Assembly: GCA_030272585.1 (NCBI GenBank)
Contig: BSYQ01000010.1
Span: 1,302,001-1,366,000 of the forward strand
Length of the DNA stretch: 64,000 bases
Reading direction: 5' to 3'
From: Bryopsis sp. KO-2023
Lineage: Eukaryota > Chlorophyta > Ulvophyceae > Bryopsidales > Bryopsidaceae
The notes beneath the pieces are model-generated. The model did no database searches, had not been told where the DNA came from, and worked only from the letters and a program-made list of their open reading frames with translations. The first letter of the stretch is position 1, and every line of letters starts with the position of its first letter. Positions 24,798 through 37,011 of the stretch are shown here, in pieces. The translations under genes and the position numbers were made by a program.

Positions 24798-27700
24798 GTG
24801 TTGAGAGGATTGGCGATGCACGCGGGTAGCCAAGGGGACGTCGCGGTAGCACGTCACGCAGGCGATTCGTTCGAAGAGTTGGTGGAACGCTCTTTGCGTG
24901 AGCAGCCTGGAGTTCCGGAGAATGCCACACAACGGAAGCCGGTGAAGAAACGTCCGTTTCTGCGGAAAGGGGAGGGGGTCGATCGGAGAGTCCACGCGTC
25001 CAACTACAAAACGGAAGCAAAGAAAAAGCGCGAGGAAAACATCCGAAAAGCTCAGGAAAGGGCTTCGCGAAAGCCGGTCCCGCCTGCTCAGAGACCGCGA
25101 AACGATGGTGACGTCTTGGTGCAGACGGGATCGCTGGGCAACGTCCAGCGAACGCCATCCCCGGCGAGAACCAAAAAAGTTGAAAGCAGCGAATACCCTT
25201 CCTACAATCAGCGCCATGAAAACCTTTCGGCAGAAGCGAACGAGTGTGAGTTGGGCGGGGAACAACTCGAAGGCGAGTCGGTGCTGATTTCCGTTGACGA
25301 AAACGGGGAGTTCGAAAATCACGTCCTTGATGACGTTTTCCAGCGGAGCAGCGGCGTTGGACATCTGCCAAACGGATTTCAGGAACACCGTAACTTCGAG
25401 GGAAAGCACGGCTCGGCTCGGTCGTTGCACGCACCAGCTAACGAAGTTGGGGCCCTGCGGTCGAGTGTCAGTGAAATAAATCTTGGTCATGTTGGGAGCG
25501 ATGTGGTGGAGAATCTGACAGGGTTTCTTGGCTCAGGCCCTGCTCACAGTCCAGAGGAGGCAGTCAGACAATGGGAACACAGACAGGTGAAGCCAGTGGT
25601 GGTCCAAGAAAAATTCTGAAACTGCACAAGCACTCTGCAAGAACTAGAATGACCGTTGGGGTGGGCTCTAAGGAGAGGAAGAGAAAACAGCATTAATCCG
25701 TGCCTTGTTTGATGAGTAACTGGGTGACACTACACCCTCAATCGTATTTAGTGTGGGTCTTTTAATAGTGTTACCTCAGTAATAGTGCAGGCCACACTAA
25801 TTCATGGAAAACCGAAACGTTAACTAGAAGTGTAGATTTCGGAAATAGTGTGGCCCACACTATTTTCTGTTTTCTAAAATTTCTGCCGCACACGGAAATA
25901 GTGTAGGCTACACTAAATACGATGAAGGGTGTACATATCTTGGCTCAGGCACTGGAGCTTGAGGAATTTGTCGCTGCAGAGCGTGAACTTCGGAAAGAGT
26001 TTGGTGAAAACAGCTCGGGTTCACAGGCACATGGCCAGGTCGACACTCGTGCTTTTCCATTATGCAACAATAGGATCACCCAAGATCAGCTATGAATGCC
26101 AAGAATTCTGTATTTCAAAAGCGTTTAGGAATCCTGGCCTTCCTGTGAAAAACAAATGACACGTTCGAGGATACAAACAGCTTCTCAGAGCATTCGTGCG
26201 TGCCAAATGTCAAGCCTGATGTTTGTTTTTTCTTTGATATTTTACCAGATTCCTCATCCATCGTCGCTTGCTTCCTTTCAAGCTTCCATTGCGGCGTCAC
26301 AGCCCATGGAATTCGACGATCAGCAAGAGTGGGTGGATACTACAGTGACTGGAAATGCCAATTTACAGGCCTCAATGGAACACTCAACCTATGGCAACCG
26401 TGTCCAAAACTCACCAGGACCAATTCACTCAGGTGCATCTCCTGAAATGGTAAGAGGCTAGCTAGTGCCAACATTGTTTGGTGAGATATCGGGTCCTGTG
26501 GAAAATACTGATTTGGCTGATGAAGCAATTGTGTCAAGGTTTCACTGTATCAACAGTTGCGAGGGGAATGGTTGTATTGCTTTTCTTGTGATTATATATA
26601 GATATATTTTATTTATTTTATTTATTTTTATGTCTTCAATGAGCAAACATGGTCTGAGTTCATGACTTTTTTTTTCAATGTGCAGATGGCGAGATTGCAA
26701 GAAGAGGTGGAGCGAAACGAAAAGAACATGTCCTTTGTGCAGTCCCTATTCAGGAAGGATAACAACAGGGAGCCTCAGGAGCACCGGCATGTACCAGTGC
26801 CAGTTTCCAAACCCTCCTCAGCAGCGGAGCAAAAGGTGCTAAACCCCAAGGAATTTTTTTGCCTCTTGTCTTTGGTTTCATATTCTGTGTTAAAATCGAG
26901 GAGAAATTGAGGGAGAGAAATGGGGTGAATCTGGAAGAGGAGGATGGGTGGGTTGTTCTTTTGCCAATGTCAGGAATGTGGCGTTCCGAGATAAAGTTGG
27001 GGTGTGGTTTTGTTGGGAGAGCAGGCCCTGGAGCTGTCTGAGGAAATTTCTCGGTTCAAGAAGGAGCATGCTGTCGTTGAGAGAATGAAAAAAGATATGG
27101 AGAGGGACCGATCTGAACTTGAAAGAGCAAGGGCAGCCTGGGAAGCTTCCAAGGTAAAATCAGGGACTCCTTTCTCCGATTGTGTGGAATGGCGCTCGTT
27201 GGTTTTTGCCTATGAAGCGGCCTGGAAAACACAGCATGATTTTTCTGCGGTTCAGATTGCACCAGGGATTGGAATTGGATAGACTCCCCACTTCTTTCCC
27301 TGATTCATCAGGATTCGCCCATGTTCCATGAACTGGTGTGGGCTCCATTTCGAAGCAGGGTTGATTAGAAACGATTCATGCCCAATACATTTAATATTCG
27401 GATCCTGTATTGCATGCACAATATTTCTAGGGAAGTGACCAAGCCAATTTCGAGGCCATGAAAGACGAGGAGTGGCGACGGCTTAAAAAGGAGAGAAGGA
27501 TTCTCGAACAGAGGAGCAAGGATCTGCTGAACTTGCCAAACAGAAAGGAGAGATCCGAGATCGAGGCCATCGAAGCCATTTTACAACAGGAGCGAAAAGA
27601 TACAAGAGCCAAGGAAGCTCGTCACAAACTGACTGTGGAGAGGCTCAGACAGCAAATTTTGGAATTGCAGGTCAGAATCATGGCAGTCCTCGTCGTTTCT

Positions 27701-30640
27701 CGACACTTTTTTTCAGGGTTTGTCTGTCTGAACTCTCTGGGAAGACTGTTTCTGTCAGTGGTGTGCCCATGTTTGATCCTTATTTGAACTGGCATGGGTG
27801 GTGCACCTGCAGAGGCTAAAAGACGAACAGAGAGAAGAAATTCAATGGCATGAAAAGAGACAAATCGAGGCGTGGGAAGCGGTGGAGAAAGCTAAGGCCG
27901 AACGAAAAAACCACGCTCCCAAAAATGCCAGGTCTGTTGCTGTTGAATCGTCGGGTGCATGTCATGTGCTGGTGTATAGAACGCTCCCAGATTTGCACAG
28001 ACCATAGAGAAAATGCTCCATGCTTGTCCTTCCATATAATACCAGAATGACAACATCAAGTTGATTATCGTTTCAGAAAGTTACATGGAATGAAGCGAGT
28101 TCCGTTTTTTGACTTCACAGTCTCCAGACGTCCCCCTGTATTATCCAGCAAGTCAGCAGCAATGTTGATAAGAGTCGAGGAGGGGGGGAGGAAAGTGGAT
28201 ACCACAACACAGCTGCCCAAGGTCTGTTGAAAGACCTCTATGCTCAAGTGAACCCCAGTTCCAATCCAAATCATGGTCTGGAGTCGTTGATGCACACGCC
28301 TCGAGGATCTCCGGACCACAGCTACAGCAGGCAGTTCAACGATCGACCAGGAGTTGTGACAAGCAGGGAAGAGCTCATAGACAACAACACTTTTTGGCCG
28401 CACCACTCCCAGGATCATGGCGCTTCTGATGGTTTGCAAGGTTTGTAAGGATGTATGATAATATGCAGTCATGGATTGAGATGCGAGTCCTTCCAAACAG
28501 TTTAGCAAACTTCAAGAAAATTGTGAATCTGGCTGGATTGATGGTGATCCCTTTTTCTGAAATTGTTTTTGCGATCGTTTTGATTATTGAGAATAAACCA
28601 AATGCGTATGATGTGAGGGGCAAATTTGTCAGTGGTGTCCAAAAGGAATTGTTTATTTCATGTCTTGAAAAGTACACTTTTCGCTCTTCCACAGGGCATG
28701 TTGTTTCTCAGCATTTTGGGATGCTGTCGACTCCCCCAGCCAAAGCTCAAGAAGAATCGTGGGCAATGGCTTCAAGGGGATTTCACGACAAGAGATTTGG
28801 ACACCACTCTCCACCGATATCCACTGAGGACCACTTCAATTCAAATTTGAGAATGACCGCTCCTTCAAAGACTGGACAAATGCCTCCTGATTTCATGATG
28901 GGATTTGTTGGTGATAAATCCAGTGACGTCCATCAGATGAGCCACCCCACTTTCCAGGGTTCTTTTGAGGGGATGGAACGCTCTGCCCCAAGTCATGGAG
29001 GTGTTGGTCAAGTGAGTGAAATTTATCAATGCCACATCTAACCCGTGATATTGTGGTCACTCACTCGCCCTTTGTGATTATGCGCACTGTGGCAAGTTTC
29101 ATTTGTCTGCAATCCATAACACTATTTCTAAGGACAAGGGGGGGGGGCTTTCCAGCCGCTGCAGTATTGATTCCATGCTTTTTTTTTCAGGACGTTCTCC
29201 ACCTGATCAGACTCACTTTAGAATCTTTCCGAAAATATAGGGAGCATGATGGATCTGTGTTTCCCAGGCCTTCAATGAAATATCACCGAAAGCCCCCATC
29301 CTGGTTAGGGCTGACCTGCATTCAGGTTACTCTTTTCCCACACATGGCAACCAAACATACTTCGATCCGAGCCACCAGCTGGAACCCACGCTTGCTCCTC
29401 CAACGATTCACAACATCCACACCAACCCGTCCAGTTCTCAACAGCGACCCTCTGTTCCATATCATGACGCACTTCACTCTAACCACGGTCGGTCCGCAGT
29501 CCTCCAACCTCCAGAGATGGTGTCGCTCTACCAAAGGGATGTCAGCCAGGGCGCAGCTGAACCCAGGATGTCAGACATGCCATATCACAATGAGGGTCAG
29601 GCACAGCAGCAGGGTCATTTGGGTTACGCGAGGCCTGCTCAGAACAATCACCCGATGGGAGCATTTCACTTGTCCTCGAGGAGCAGAACACCACCTATGC
29701 TAGTAGGGGAATCGAATGCAAGGCTGGGCATGGGGGTGAACCAATCCGGTGATATGAATGGTATCCCCCAAAACTATGGGCGAGGGCAGGGGTCCGAAGT
29801 CGGATTGGTGCCCCCCTATCCTCCAGCCGATTTTAATGTCGAGAGGCACAGTCAGCCATATCACATGCATGCACCATCCAGACCGCATGCTCCCACCACC
29901 ACTCACCAGCCTGAACGTGCCCACACCAGCCCCACCCCTCAAAGCACCAGAAACGAACCCGTCGTTGTTAAAGAAATTCGCAGGAGCAAAGGGAAAATAG
30001 AGCAGTTGATGTCGGACGGGAGAAAAGTGGTCAAATTTGGAAACGGAAGTGTGAAAGAGAGCCTCCCTGATGGAACCACAGTGGTGGCTTTCAAGAATGG
30101 AGACGTGAAAAAGAACCTGTTTGATGGGGTTGTCCAGTATTACTATGCATCGGCTGACACGTGGCAGACGACACACCCAAATGGCGCTCAAGTGTTTTAC
30201 TTCCCCACTGGACAGAAGGAGGCCCACCATCCAGGTGGAGAGAAAGAGGTCATGTTTACGGATGGGGTTGTTCGGATTCTCGATCGAGAGGGGTAAGTCG
30301 ACTCTTTTGCCTGCCTTGGTGTGGGGGTCATCACCAGAATAAGATAACCCTAATGATCGAAAATCGGTGTGCCGTCTAATCCTATTTCATTAGTGGAAAG
30401 CAAGTGTCTGTGCAGAATTGATATATAGTAGTTATCCTGTCAGAAATTTGGACAATTTGTTTTTTCTAATATGTCGGCACACATTTAGAGATGATATATA
30501 TATATATATATATTATTTTTATTTATTTTTACGCTGCCTGTTGTAGGCACCAACGAGACACGATGGGAAAAACTTGCCTGTCCATGGAGATTCAATTGCC
30601 GAAACCTGATTTCGTACCAACCTGGAAGAGTCATGGCTAG
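24798..30640 (+). CDS. SAS4: CPAP/SAS-4 centriole assembly protein (TCP10 C-terminal domain)
   Basis: Eleven exons with consistent phases: 24798 (or Met at 24816)-25586, 25949-26038, 26249-26449, 26686-26835, 27025-27153, 27431-27670, 27813-27931, 28121-28440, 28695-29011, 29268-30292 and 30547-30640, about 1150 residues. Exon 1 has a basic motif KKRPFLRKGEG like that in CPAP-family proteins. Exons 4-7 are almost pure charged coiled coil (for example EEVERNEKNMSFVQSLF, EEWRRLKKERRILEQRSKDL). Exons 8-10 are low-complexity Ser/Pro/His. Exon 10 ends in the G-box or TCP10-C domain of beta-hairpin repeats (GKIEQLMSDGRKVVKFGNGS, DGTTVVAFKNGDVKKN, YYYASADTWQTTHPNG, GVVRILDREG). The G-box binds STIL/Ana2, and the protein sets centriole length. 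It implies that this organism builds centrioles or flagella. Downstream sits paralog B. Confidence 0.9.
25731..25933. mobile_element. MITE-like inverted-repeat element in CPAP intron 1
   Basis: Terminal inverted repeats of 24 bases at 25731-25754 and 25910-25933 match at about 22 positions. The left reads TACACCCTCAATCGTATTTA and the right arm, reverse-complemented, TACACCCTTCATCGTATTTA. Both outer ends are TA, compatible with a TA target site of the Tc1/mariner type. Inside are more palindromes built on AATAGTGT, including an exact one TAGTGTAGGCTACACTA (odd length) and a near-exact one around 25843-25863. There is no reading frame, so it is non-autonomous. Confidence 0.7.
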
Positions 30641-31325
30641 ATCTTGACATCCATTCGTTACACCATTCCAACCTGCAGGCCATTTTTTAACCACACATAG
30701 CGAGATAGGACTAGGGACACTGCAGCCAATTTGTTGATTGTGGTGCTAAAAAATGATAGAGTAGGACGAACTTTTAAGGAGATTGTAACAATTCTGCCAC
30801 GACCTGCCTCTTCTTTCAAAGAAAAAAGTTTTTGGAGATCCCAAAGCTTCATTAATCGTAGTTTTGCACTCCCAACAAAATCTATTAGTCAAAAACTACT
30901 GAACAGCAACGACGATCAGAGACCGGCGATTCACCCACGAAAGCACTTCATTCTACCCCAAAGGGAGCTTTGCTGAGGCACGGCGACCCGCTGGACTTGA
31001 ACCCATACGTACGTTCTTTGGACGTTCAATGAGCAGACAGCGGCTCCAGTTCCATCCCTTCATTCATAGATGGTCAGATCATCGGTGGCGGATGTCTGTG
31101 TTGGGCCAAAAATAGATTACAGAAACAGTTCACACAAGTAGCCAAACCACGCTACCCGCCTCACCTTGCAACAGTGTGTTGTTTTCGGTCGGTGGTGGCT
31201 TGCCCGGGAGCTGTGAGGTACTGTGCCTACTGTGGACATTGGCTGCTCTAGGTCAACTCGTTTTCTGGCGATCGGAAAACCGAGAGGAGGAAAGAACTGT
31301 CCAACTCTTTTTGAGCAGGAGAAAT
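30641..31325. other. Intergenic region, CPAP 3' side and paralog B promoter
   Basis: No exon supported. CpG content rises from about 30.9 kb towards the start at 31326, so the right half is probably promoter and 5' UTR. Confidence 0.45.
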
Positions 31326-32033
31326 ATGAGTATTGCCCGCAGTCTTTCTGCTGATAATCTTCCCGAGCTCAGGGAGAGCGAGTGGTTGGCAGACGTGGAA
31401 GGCCAACCGAGACTGGTATTGTACAACGATGGAACGGGCTGCGTGCTGGAGTTGCGACGTCCAGGAGATGGGTGAGTTTTGGTAACGAGGACGGGGCGGG
31501 GTCAAGGTGCTGCTTTGCTTTTTATCGAGACGTCCGAGCACCAAGCTTTCTGGCATGAAGTGGCCGTCGAGAAAAGTCGATCACAGGTCAAGAAGCGTCG
31601 GATCGTACGATCTTGAAGACGTTGCAACGGAGTGTTTACAATGCGCAGACAAGAGCACCCTTTTGAGATCCGTCGACACCCCTTGCGCGACGCTCGTTGG
31701 TCGAGGCTTTCTTGGCAGCAACATTGCTGTTTGTGTCCTCCCCCGTTCGAAAAGCCGTTAGCTGAGCAGGTTCCGTGGGGTAATTGCAGGCCTGCTGAGT
31801 GTGACGACTGCGAAAACTGGCGACCACGGACAGAGCTCCCTAAAACCGTGGCACGCGTCGTTCACAAGGTTGCGGACTTTATCGCCGATGTTGCTGTGCC
31901 CTGCCATCGATATTCCGCCCAAACACTGCTCGGATCCCTGGCTTTTGGAGGAATTTTCTTGGCTGCAAGGTGGCTGGTGGCTCAACAGACGGCCTACGGA
32001 CCAGGTGACTTTTCATCTGGCGACGATCCATGA
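31326..32033 (+). CDS. Small membrane protein with YNDGTG motif (paralog B), unknown function
   Basis: Two exons, 31326-31471 and 31790-32033, join through a split codon (GG+G, phase 2) to give about 129 residues. Exon 1 has QPRLVLYNDGTGCVLELRRP. Exon 2 has an acidic Cys pair (ECDDCENW), an amphipathic stretch (VARVVHKVADFIADVAV) and one hydrophobic segment (LLGSLAFGGIFLAARWLVA), then a short acidic tail. The order is the same as in the gene at 10434-10881, with the intron about ten codons after the motif in both. I do not recognise the family. The unusually CpG-rich intron also has open frames, so an alternative retained-intron product cannot be excluded. Confidence 0.58.
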
Positions 32034-35000
32034 GGATCGTCGTCATGCGCTGCGTGCTCTGGTATTGGGATCTCGTCAGATTTTCACCTTGACAGGAAAA
32101 CCGCAAAATCAAACTCTGTGGCTGTGGAGCTTGCCCACTGTGCATTCTCAAGCATATCATTTAACAGTAAGGTCAGCATTTTATTCTGTGTGTGTGTGTG
32201 TCTGTGTGTCTGTCCAGGGACCCCTATATTTTTCGATGGATCTTTTCATTTGATCGACGGTTGAAGGAAACGATTAATGGGTCACTCTGGAATTTTGAAA
32301 GAAAAAAAAAATTGTGCAAAAAGAAAAATTAAGGGAGAAAAGAAAAAAAAAAAGAATGCGTTGGTTAGTGTTTTGGTCTTATGTTTTTTTTCCAGCTTGT
32401 ACTTGGCTACTTATGACTCTGAAGGGGAAAAGGGTTGGGAAGGGAAATGGAGTTTTTCCTTTTTTTTTTTTTTCTTCTAGTATCTATATCTTTAATGTAG
32501 ATGTCAATCAAGGGAAAGATAAATACCACCAAGCTTTGCAAGTGAGTTTCGGGTGTCCGTTTTTTTTATACATACATACAAAAAATCTATATCTATACAT
32601 ATATCTATATACATGGCGTTGCTGTGGAAAATCTACCACTTCAACAGAATTGGTGTAGTGGTGGGGTAAAAAAAAACGAAAGACGATTTCCAGATGTTTT
32701 TGGGTGGATTTTCATTTTGAAAAAATAGGGAAGAGAGAAAAAATTCGAATTGAATATATATATAAATATATGTATATGTATTCAAAAGTAAAATTGAATA
32801 TGTGCTAGGGTTAGAAGAGATGGTCAAGTTATGACTTGGAAAGAGCTTGGCATACGGGGGGGGGGGGGGAAGAAAAAAAAAAGAATTTGTCCGCATTGGA
32901 CAATAGTTTTGAAAGGAAAAGCTGAATGTGTTTACAAGATGCATTCTAATATTGTGTATCTACAGTTGCATATGTATATATTACCATGAAAGAGAGGGGT
33001 TCAAAAAAGAATGTAAACTGAAAAAGGGAAATATATATATACATCTTTATAAATGCATAATGGAAAGTTTTGCGAGGACAGGTGTGCCTGGTTCTTTCTC
33101 TTTTTTTTTTTTTTGATTTTAGTAGTGTATCATCTGTTTATCCTATCGAGGGGGTTTCTTGTGGTGTTTTTTTTTTTCTCTTTCTTGGTAGGTTTTGGGG
33201 GGTTTATTGGGGGTATGGGGGACTGAGACGTTTTTCTTACTTGTCGCTCAATTTTGGTTACATGGCTAAATTGAGCTTCAACTCTCATTTTCTGGTGCAT
33301 TGTGTCAGTATTGCAAAAAGTGGCAAAAAGATGATTGATAAACCCATTTCTTTCATCTTGGATTGTTGTTTTTTTTGCAACAAAACATTCGCACCTGAAT
33401 AAAAAAAAAGAAATGCAACTTTCAAGAAAAAGAGAGAAAAAAAAAGGGGGAAAAAATGTTTTGGGGGACATTCTTGGTCTAAATAGAGTTGGTGGAAGCG
33501 GCATTCGCGTAGGTTCCTTTTTAATGTCCTTTTCCCATTTTGGGGTTGCTTGATTCGGTCGAATCGAGAGGCGGTGGCGATCAAGGGCTCAGGCTTACAT
33601 TAGGTTGCACATATTTTCATGGTTAGTCAGACGGATGGTAGAGTTACCTTGCCGGGGGGTTTGGGGTGGGGATGAAAAGAAAAAAAGATAAAGAAAACTG
33701 GATTTGAAGTGCTTTGCCCTGTCGCATCACAGTATACGTGTGGAGGACAGTTTTGGTGTTTTCGTTCGTGAATTAGTCCGAGTGTCTGACTGTCGAGGGG
33801 TTTTCTGTTTTTTTGTCATATTCTCCTGATTGGTTCGGAGCCCAACTTCATACATGCAGAGGGCTGACCGAGATACGAAAAAGCATCACTCGAGAGGGTT
33901 GTCAACCGGAGGATATTGGTTTCTGGGAAAAAAAACTCAATCCACCCGGCTGATGCAAATGGACTTTAAACACTTTGGGTTTTTTTGTCATTTGCCTGGC
34001 TGGATCGTTGAGCGTTTTGGACGGCTCCAAGTCATATGGCTGCTGGTGGGGGAGGAGCCTCCTTTTGACACCCACCCGACACATCCACACGCCGTATGAT
34101 GATATGCTGACTGTGGCTTTGCAGTGCTCCGGAGAGGATCCTCTTCCTATCAAGAGAAGATATGGGGGGAAGGGGAGGAGATGGTTGCTAAGGATTATTG
34201 AAAAATGCATGTTTGCATGCAAGAAAAAGGACGAAAAAGAAGAAGAAGCCCTTGTAATTTCAGCTGGCCAGCTTAGCTAGGTTGCAAGTTGTTTGGGGAA
34301 GTTTTTTGGGGGGGTGTCTGCTTTGGTGTGGATGCCCACTTTGCTTGCAGGGACGACGACTTGGAGAGTCCTTGTGTAGTTATGTTCTCGAAAAGAAAAT
34401 TGAAAAAATATCTGCGGACCCCAAACAGAAAATCAAGTTGTTTTGATGTCATGGGGATCTCGCCGGACGAAACAAAGAAAAGAAAAACAAAAAGTTGAGA
34501 GAGAGAAGTTGAACGAATGACTGCATTTTCATGGACTGTTCGGAGAACTTTTTCTTTTTATAATTGACTATGCTGTTTTGTGTGGGTCATCTTTTATTAT
34601 TCTTGTTCAACGCAGAGATTATGTGTTGTAGTTTTCCAAGAACTGAGGTAAAAAAAAATTGCTTTAAGAAAAGATGCAAGGAGTTGTTGGGAGGTGGGTG
34701 GGTGGGTGGTAGCTTTGTTTCAAGGGGTGGAATGCAGAAAAAGATACAACTGAAGAACAGCATAATGTGTTTTGGGGGCGGTTGATTAATGTATTGTGGG
34801 GAACATTTCAAAATCTCGCAGCAAACATGCTCAAATGTGTAATGAGATATTTCAATATTTTTTTTTTTTCAAAGATGCAGCCTCTCGCATTTTGAAAAAA
34901 AAATTGGCAGCTTTTCTTTTATCTTTTATACTTTGCAGGGGAAAAAAAAGGGGGGGGGGATTGGGAAGCGAGTTGGGAGGGAGGGGGGGGGGTTTCAAAA

Positions 35001-37011
35001 GTTTATCCTTCATGTGGTTCTGTAGGTTCAAATTGATTTACATCTCTTCAAGGCTGTTGATTTGGGGTATTTTCAGAATATGATTTCGCTTGGTGGAAAG
35101 TGTCTGGAGCCCTTGTCATATAGGACAAAAAAAAGGAAACTATGCTAGAAAAAGAAAACAAAAAAAACAAAAAAATGGTCGAGTATATATAGAGATATCG
35201 TGGGAAAGGGGGATGGTTGTCAAAAGAGGGGGGGAAGTCAGTCCACCCGAAAAAAAAAAACCACTTGGTGAATTATGGGAGACCGCCCAATGGTCCATTG
35301 TTTTTGTTTTTCAATAGTGTTTTTATCCCCAGGTGGGGAAATTTTGAGTTCAATCGTAGGTTAGGGCGGAACGCTGATTTTAGTGTACTGGGATGTTCAT
35401 GCCTAACCCTCGCAATATATGAGAAATGTCATGATTTTCTGTCATAGATATGCTTAGTGATACACGATTTTGCAAAGACATGTGGTTTTGTTTTTTCGTA
35501 TAATTAGCCCCTACAAAATTATATCACTTTTTTTTCTTGATTCATTGAAGGGGGGGGAAGCCAATATTAAAATCGACACTGGGGGCTTTTTTTTAAAGGG
35601 GCTTTTTTTCTTAATTCTGAGATTTTTGGCAGGTGGAGGGGACAGCCTGGTCCCCTTCTGTTTGATATGAGTTTTTTGCTTAAGGAAAAAAAGAAAAAAA
35701 AACATTCTGTGAAAAAAAAAGGAATCTTACGTCAGGGTTTTTTTGCTGTATGTGTCTGATCGAGCAAACAGTGCCATCATTAGATGCGCTAGCACCTGTT
35801 TTTGTTTTTGCTTTTTCCGACTGTTGGTTTTAGAATGCCAAGTCTGGGGAGTGTGTGAGGAGGAAATGACATCATAGTGTCATGGCAAAAGCCTTTTGGA
35901 AATGTGTGACCTTTCTGGGGTCCTTGGTACTTGTAAGAAACACTTGGGTTTGTATCAATGGTGTCAAATTTGGTCCACAGCAACTCTTTTGGTGTTTGGC
36001 AAAATCAGTGGCGCCTCGGTTGGTTTGGTTAATATGGACAGAATCGACACAAGGATAATCTTTGGGGAGAATTCCCTCGATTTTTTCTGGAGATTTTTGG
36101 ATCTGTATCAGTCCAGAAAAAATTTGGGACAGAAGAAATTTGGGGTGATGGCCTCTTTTTGCTGTAATTGATTGATTGATTGATTGAAAAATTTGGGAGA
36201 TCTTACACAAATACATGTCGCAGTTTTCACCTCTTGTTGCAGGAAACATATCTAGAATCCCTTAAAACAAAACACCCACCTGTCACATCCCGATCCACAG
36301 AACTCTCAGAACACCAAGTCGTGCGTTTTTTTGGTGGGTCACATCACCGGTTTGCACAGTTGCGGCCCTTGCAAATTTCGGTCGTGGTACGATTTCGACG
36401 CACGCATGACGTGGACGAGCAATCAAAAATCAATAACACGATGCGAAATGTTTCAGCCTGGCCTGCACCGAATGCGCTGGTGTTCTTGAGGTGAGCAACA
36501 TCATTCCTTATTCTCTCAAAATGAGTCAGGATAAATGCTGCCCCCAGGTTGGGAAACCTACAGTTGGGGTTGAATTTCCACATCATAGAACTACAACGAA
36601 AGCGTCAATGATGTTTTTTGAATATAAAGCTATTTTGAAGCTAACGATGCAGCTGATAAAATTGTGTCCGACGGGCAGCTTTGAAGGGGTATCTTTTGAA
36701 AAAGAAATACCGCAGTGAGGAGCAGGCTACTGGTTTGTCCAGAGTGGTGTCTTCCAGAATCCGCTATGCCCATAGGGGGGCAACTCATTCTGAAAGGTAC
36801 CTTTACAACACCAGCAATGCTTGAACATTCTCTCAATTGTTCACTGGGACAAGGTTTTTTGCATATTTAATTTCCACTTACCGAAACGTGCCCCCGCTCC
36901 CTTTACATACAAATAAGAAACGCAATAAGCCCCCAAGTGTTTTAGAGATTGTATTTTTTTTTTCCAGGCAGTAGTGCTGAATGGGAGCACTTTTTTTGAA
37001 TATTCTGTGCC
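32034..37011. other. Gene-poor G/T-rich stretch
   Basis: From 32.05 to about 36.2 kb the + strand is strongly G/T-rich with long T, A and G runs, including (GT)n near 32190, 14 G at 32856-32869, 10 G at 34950-34959 and 10 G at 34983-34992. None of the many short frames resembles a protein. The composition matches sense-strand 3' UTR or intron sequence here, so it may be a very long 3' region of paralog B or an unseen transcript on +. A (GATT)n repeat is at about 36169-36185. A CpG-rich patch at 36.34-36.5 kb followed by AG|GTGAGC (36493) may be the first exon of the next gene. Confidence 0.5.
36169..36185. repeat. GATT tetranucleotide repeat
   Basis: About four tandem GATT units. They sit close to the point where the G/T-rich strand bias ends. 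Confidence 0.85.

Noticed and set aside
24642-25490. Minus-strand frames of 282 and 256 residues
   Set aside because: They are shadows of CPAP exon 1, whose + frame carries the KKRPFLRKGEG motif and joins in phase to coiled-coil exons.
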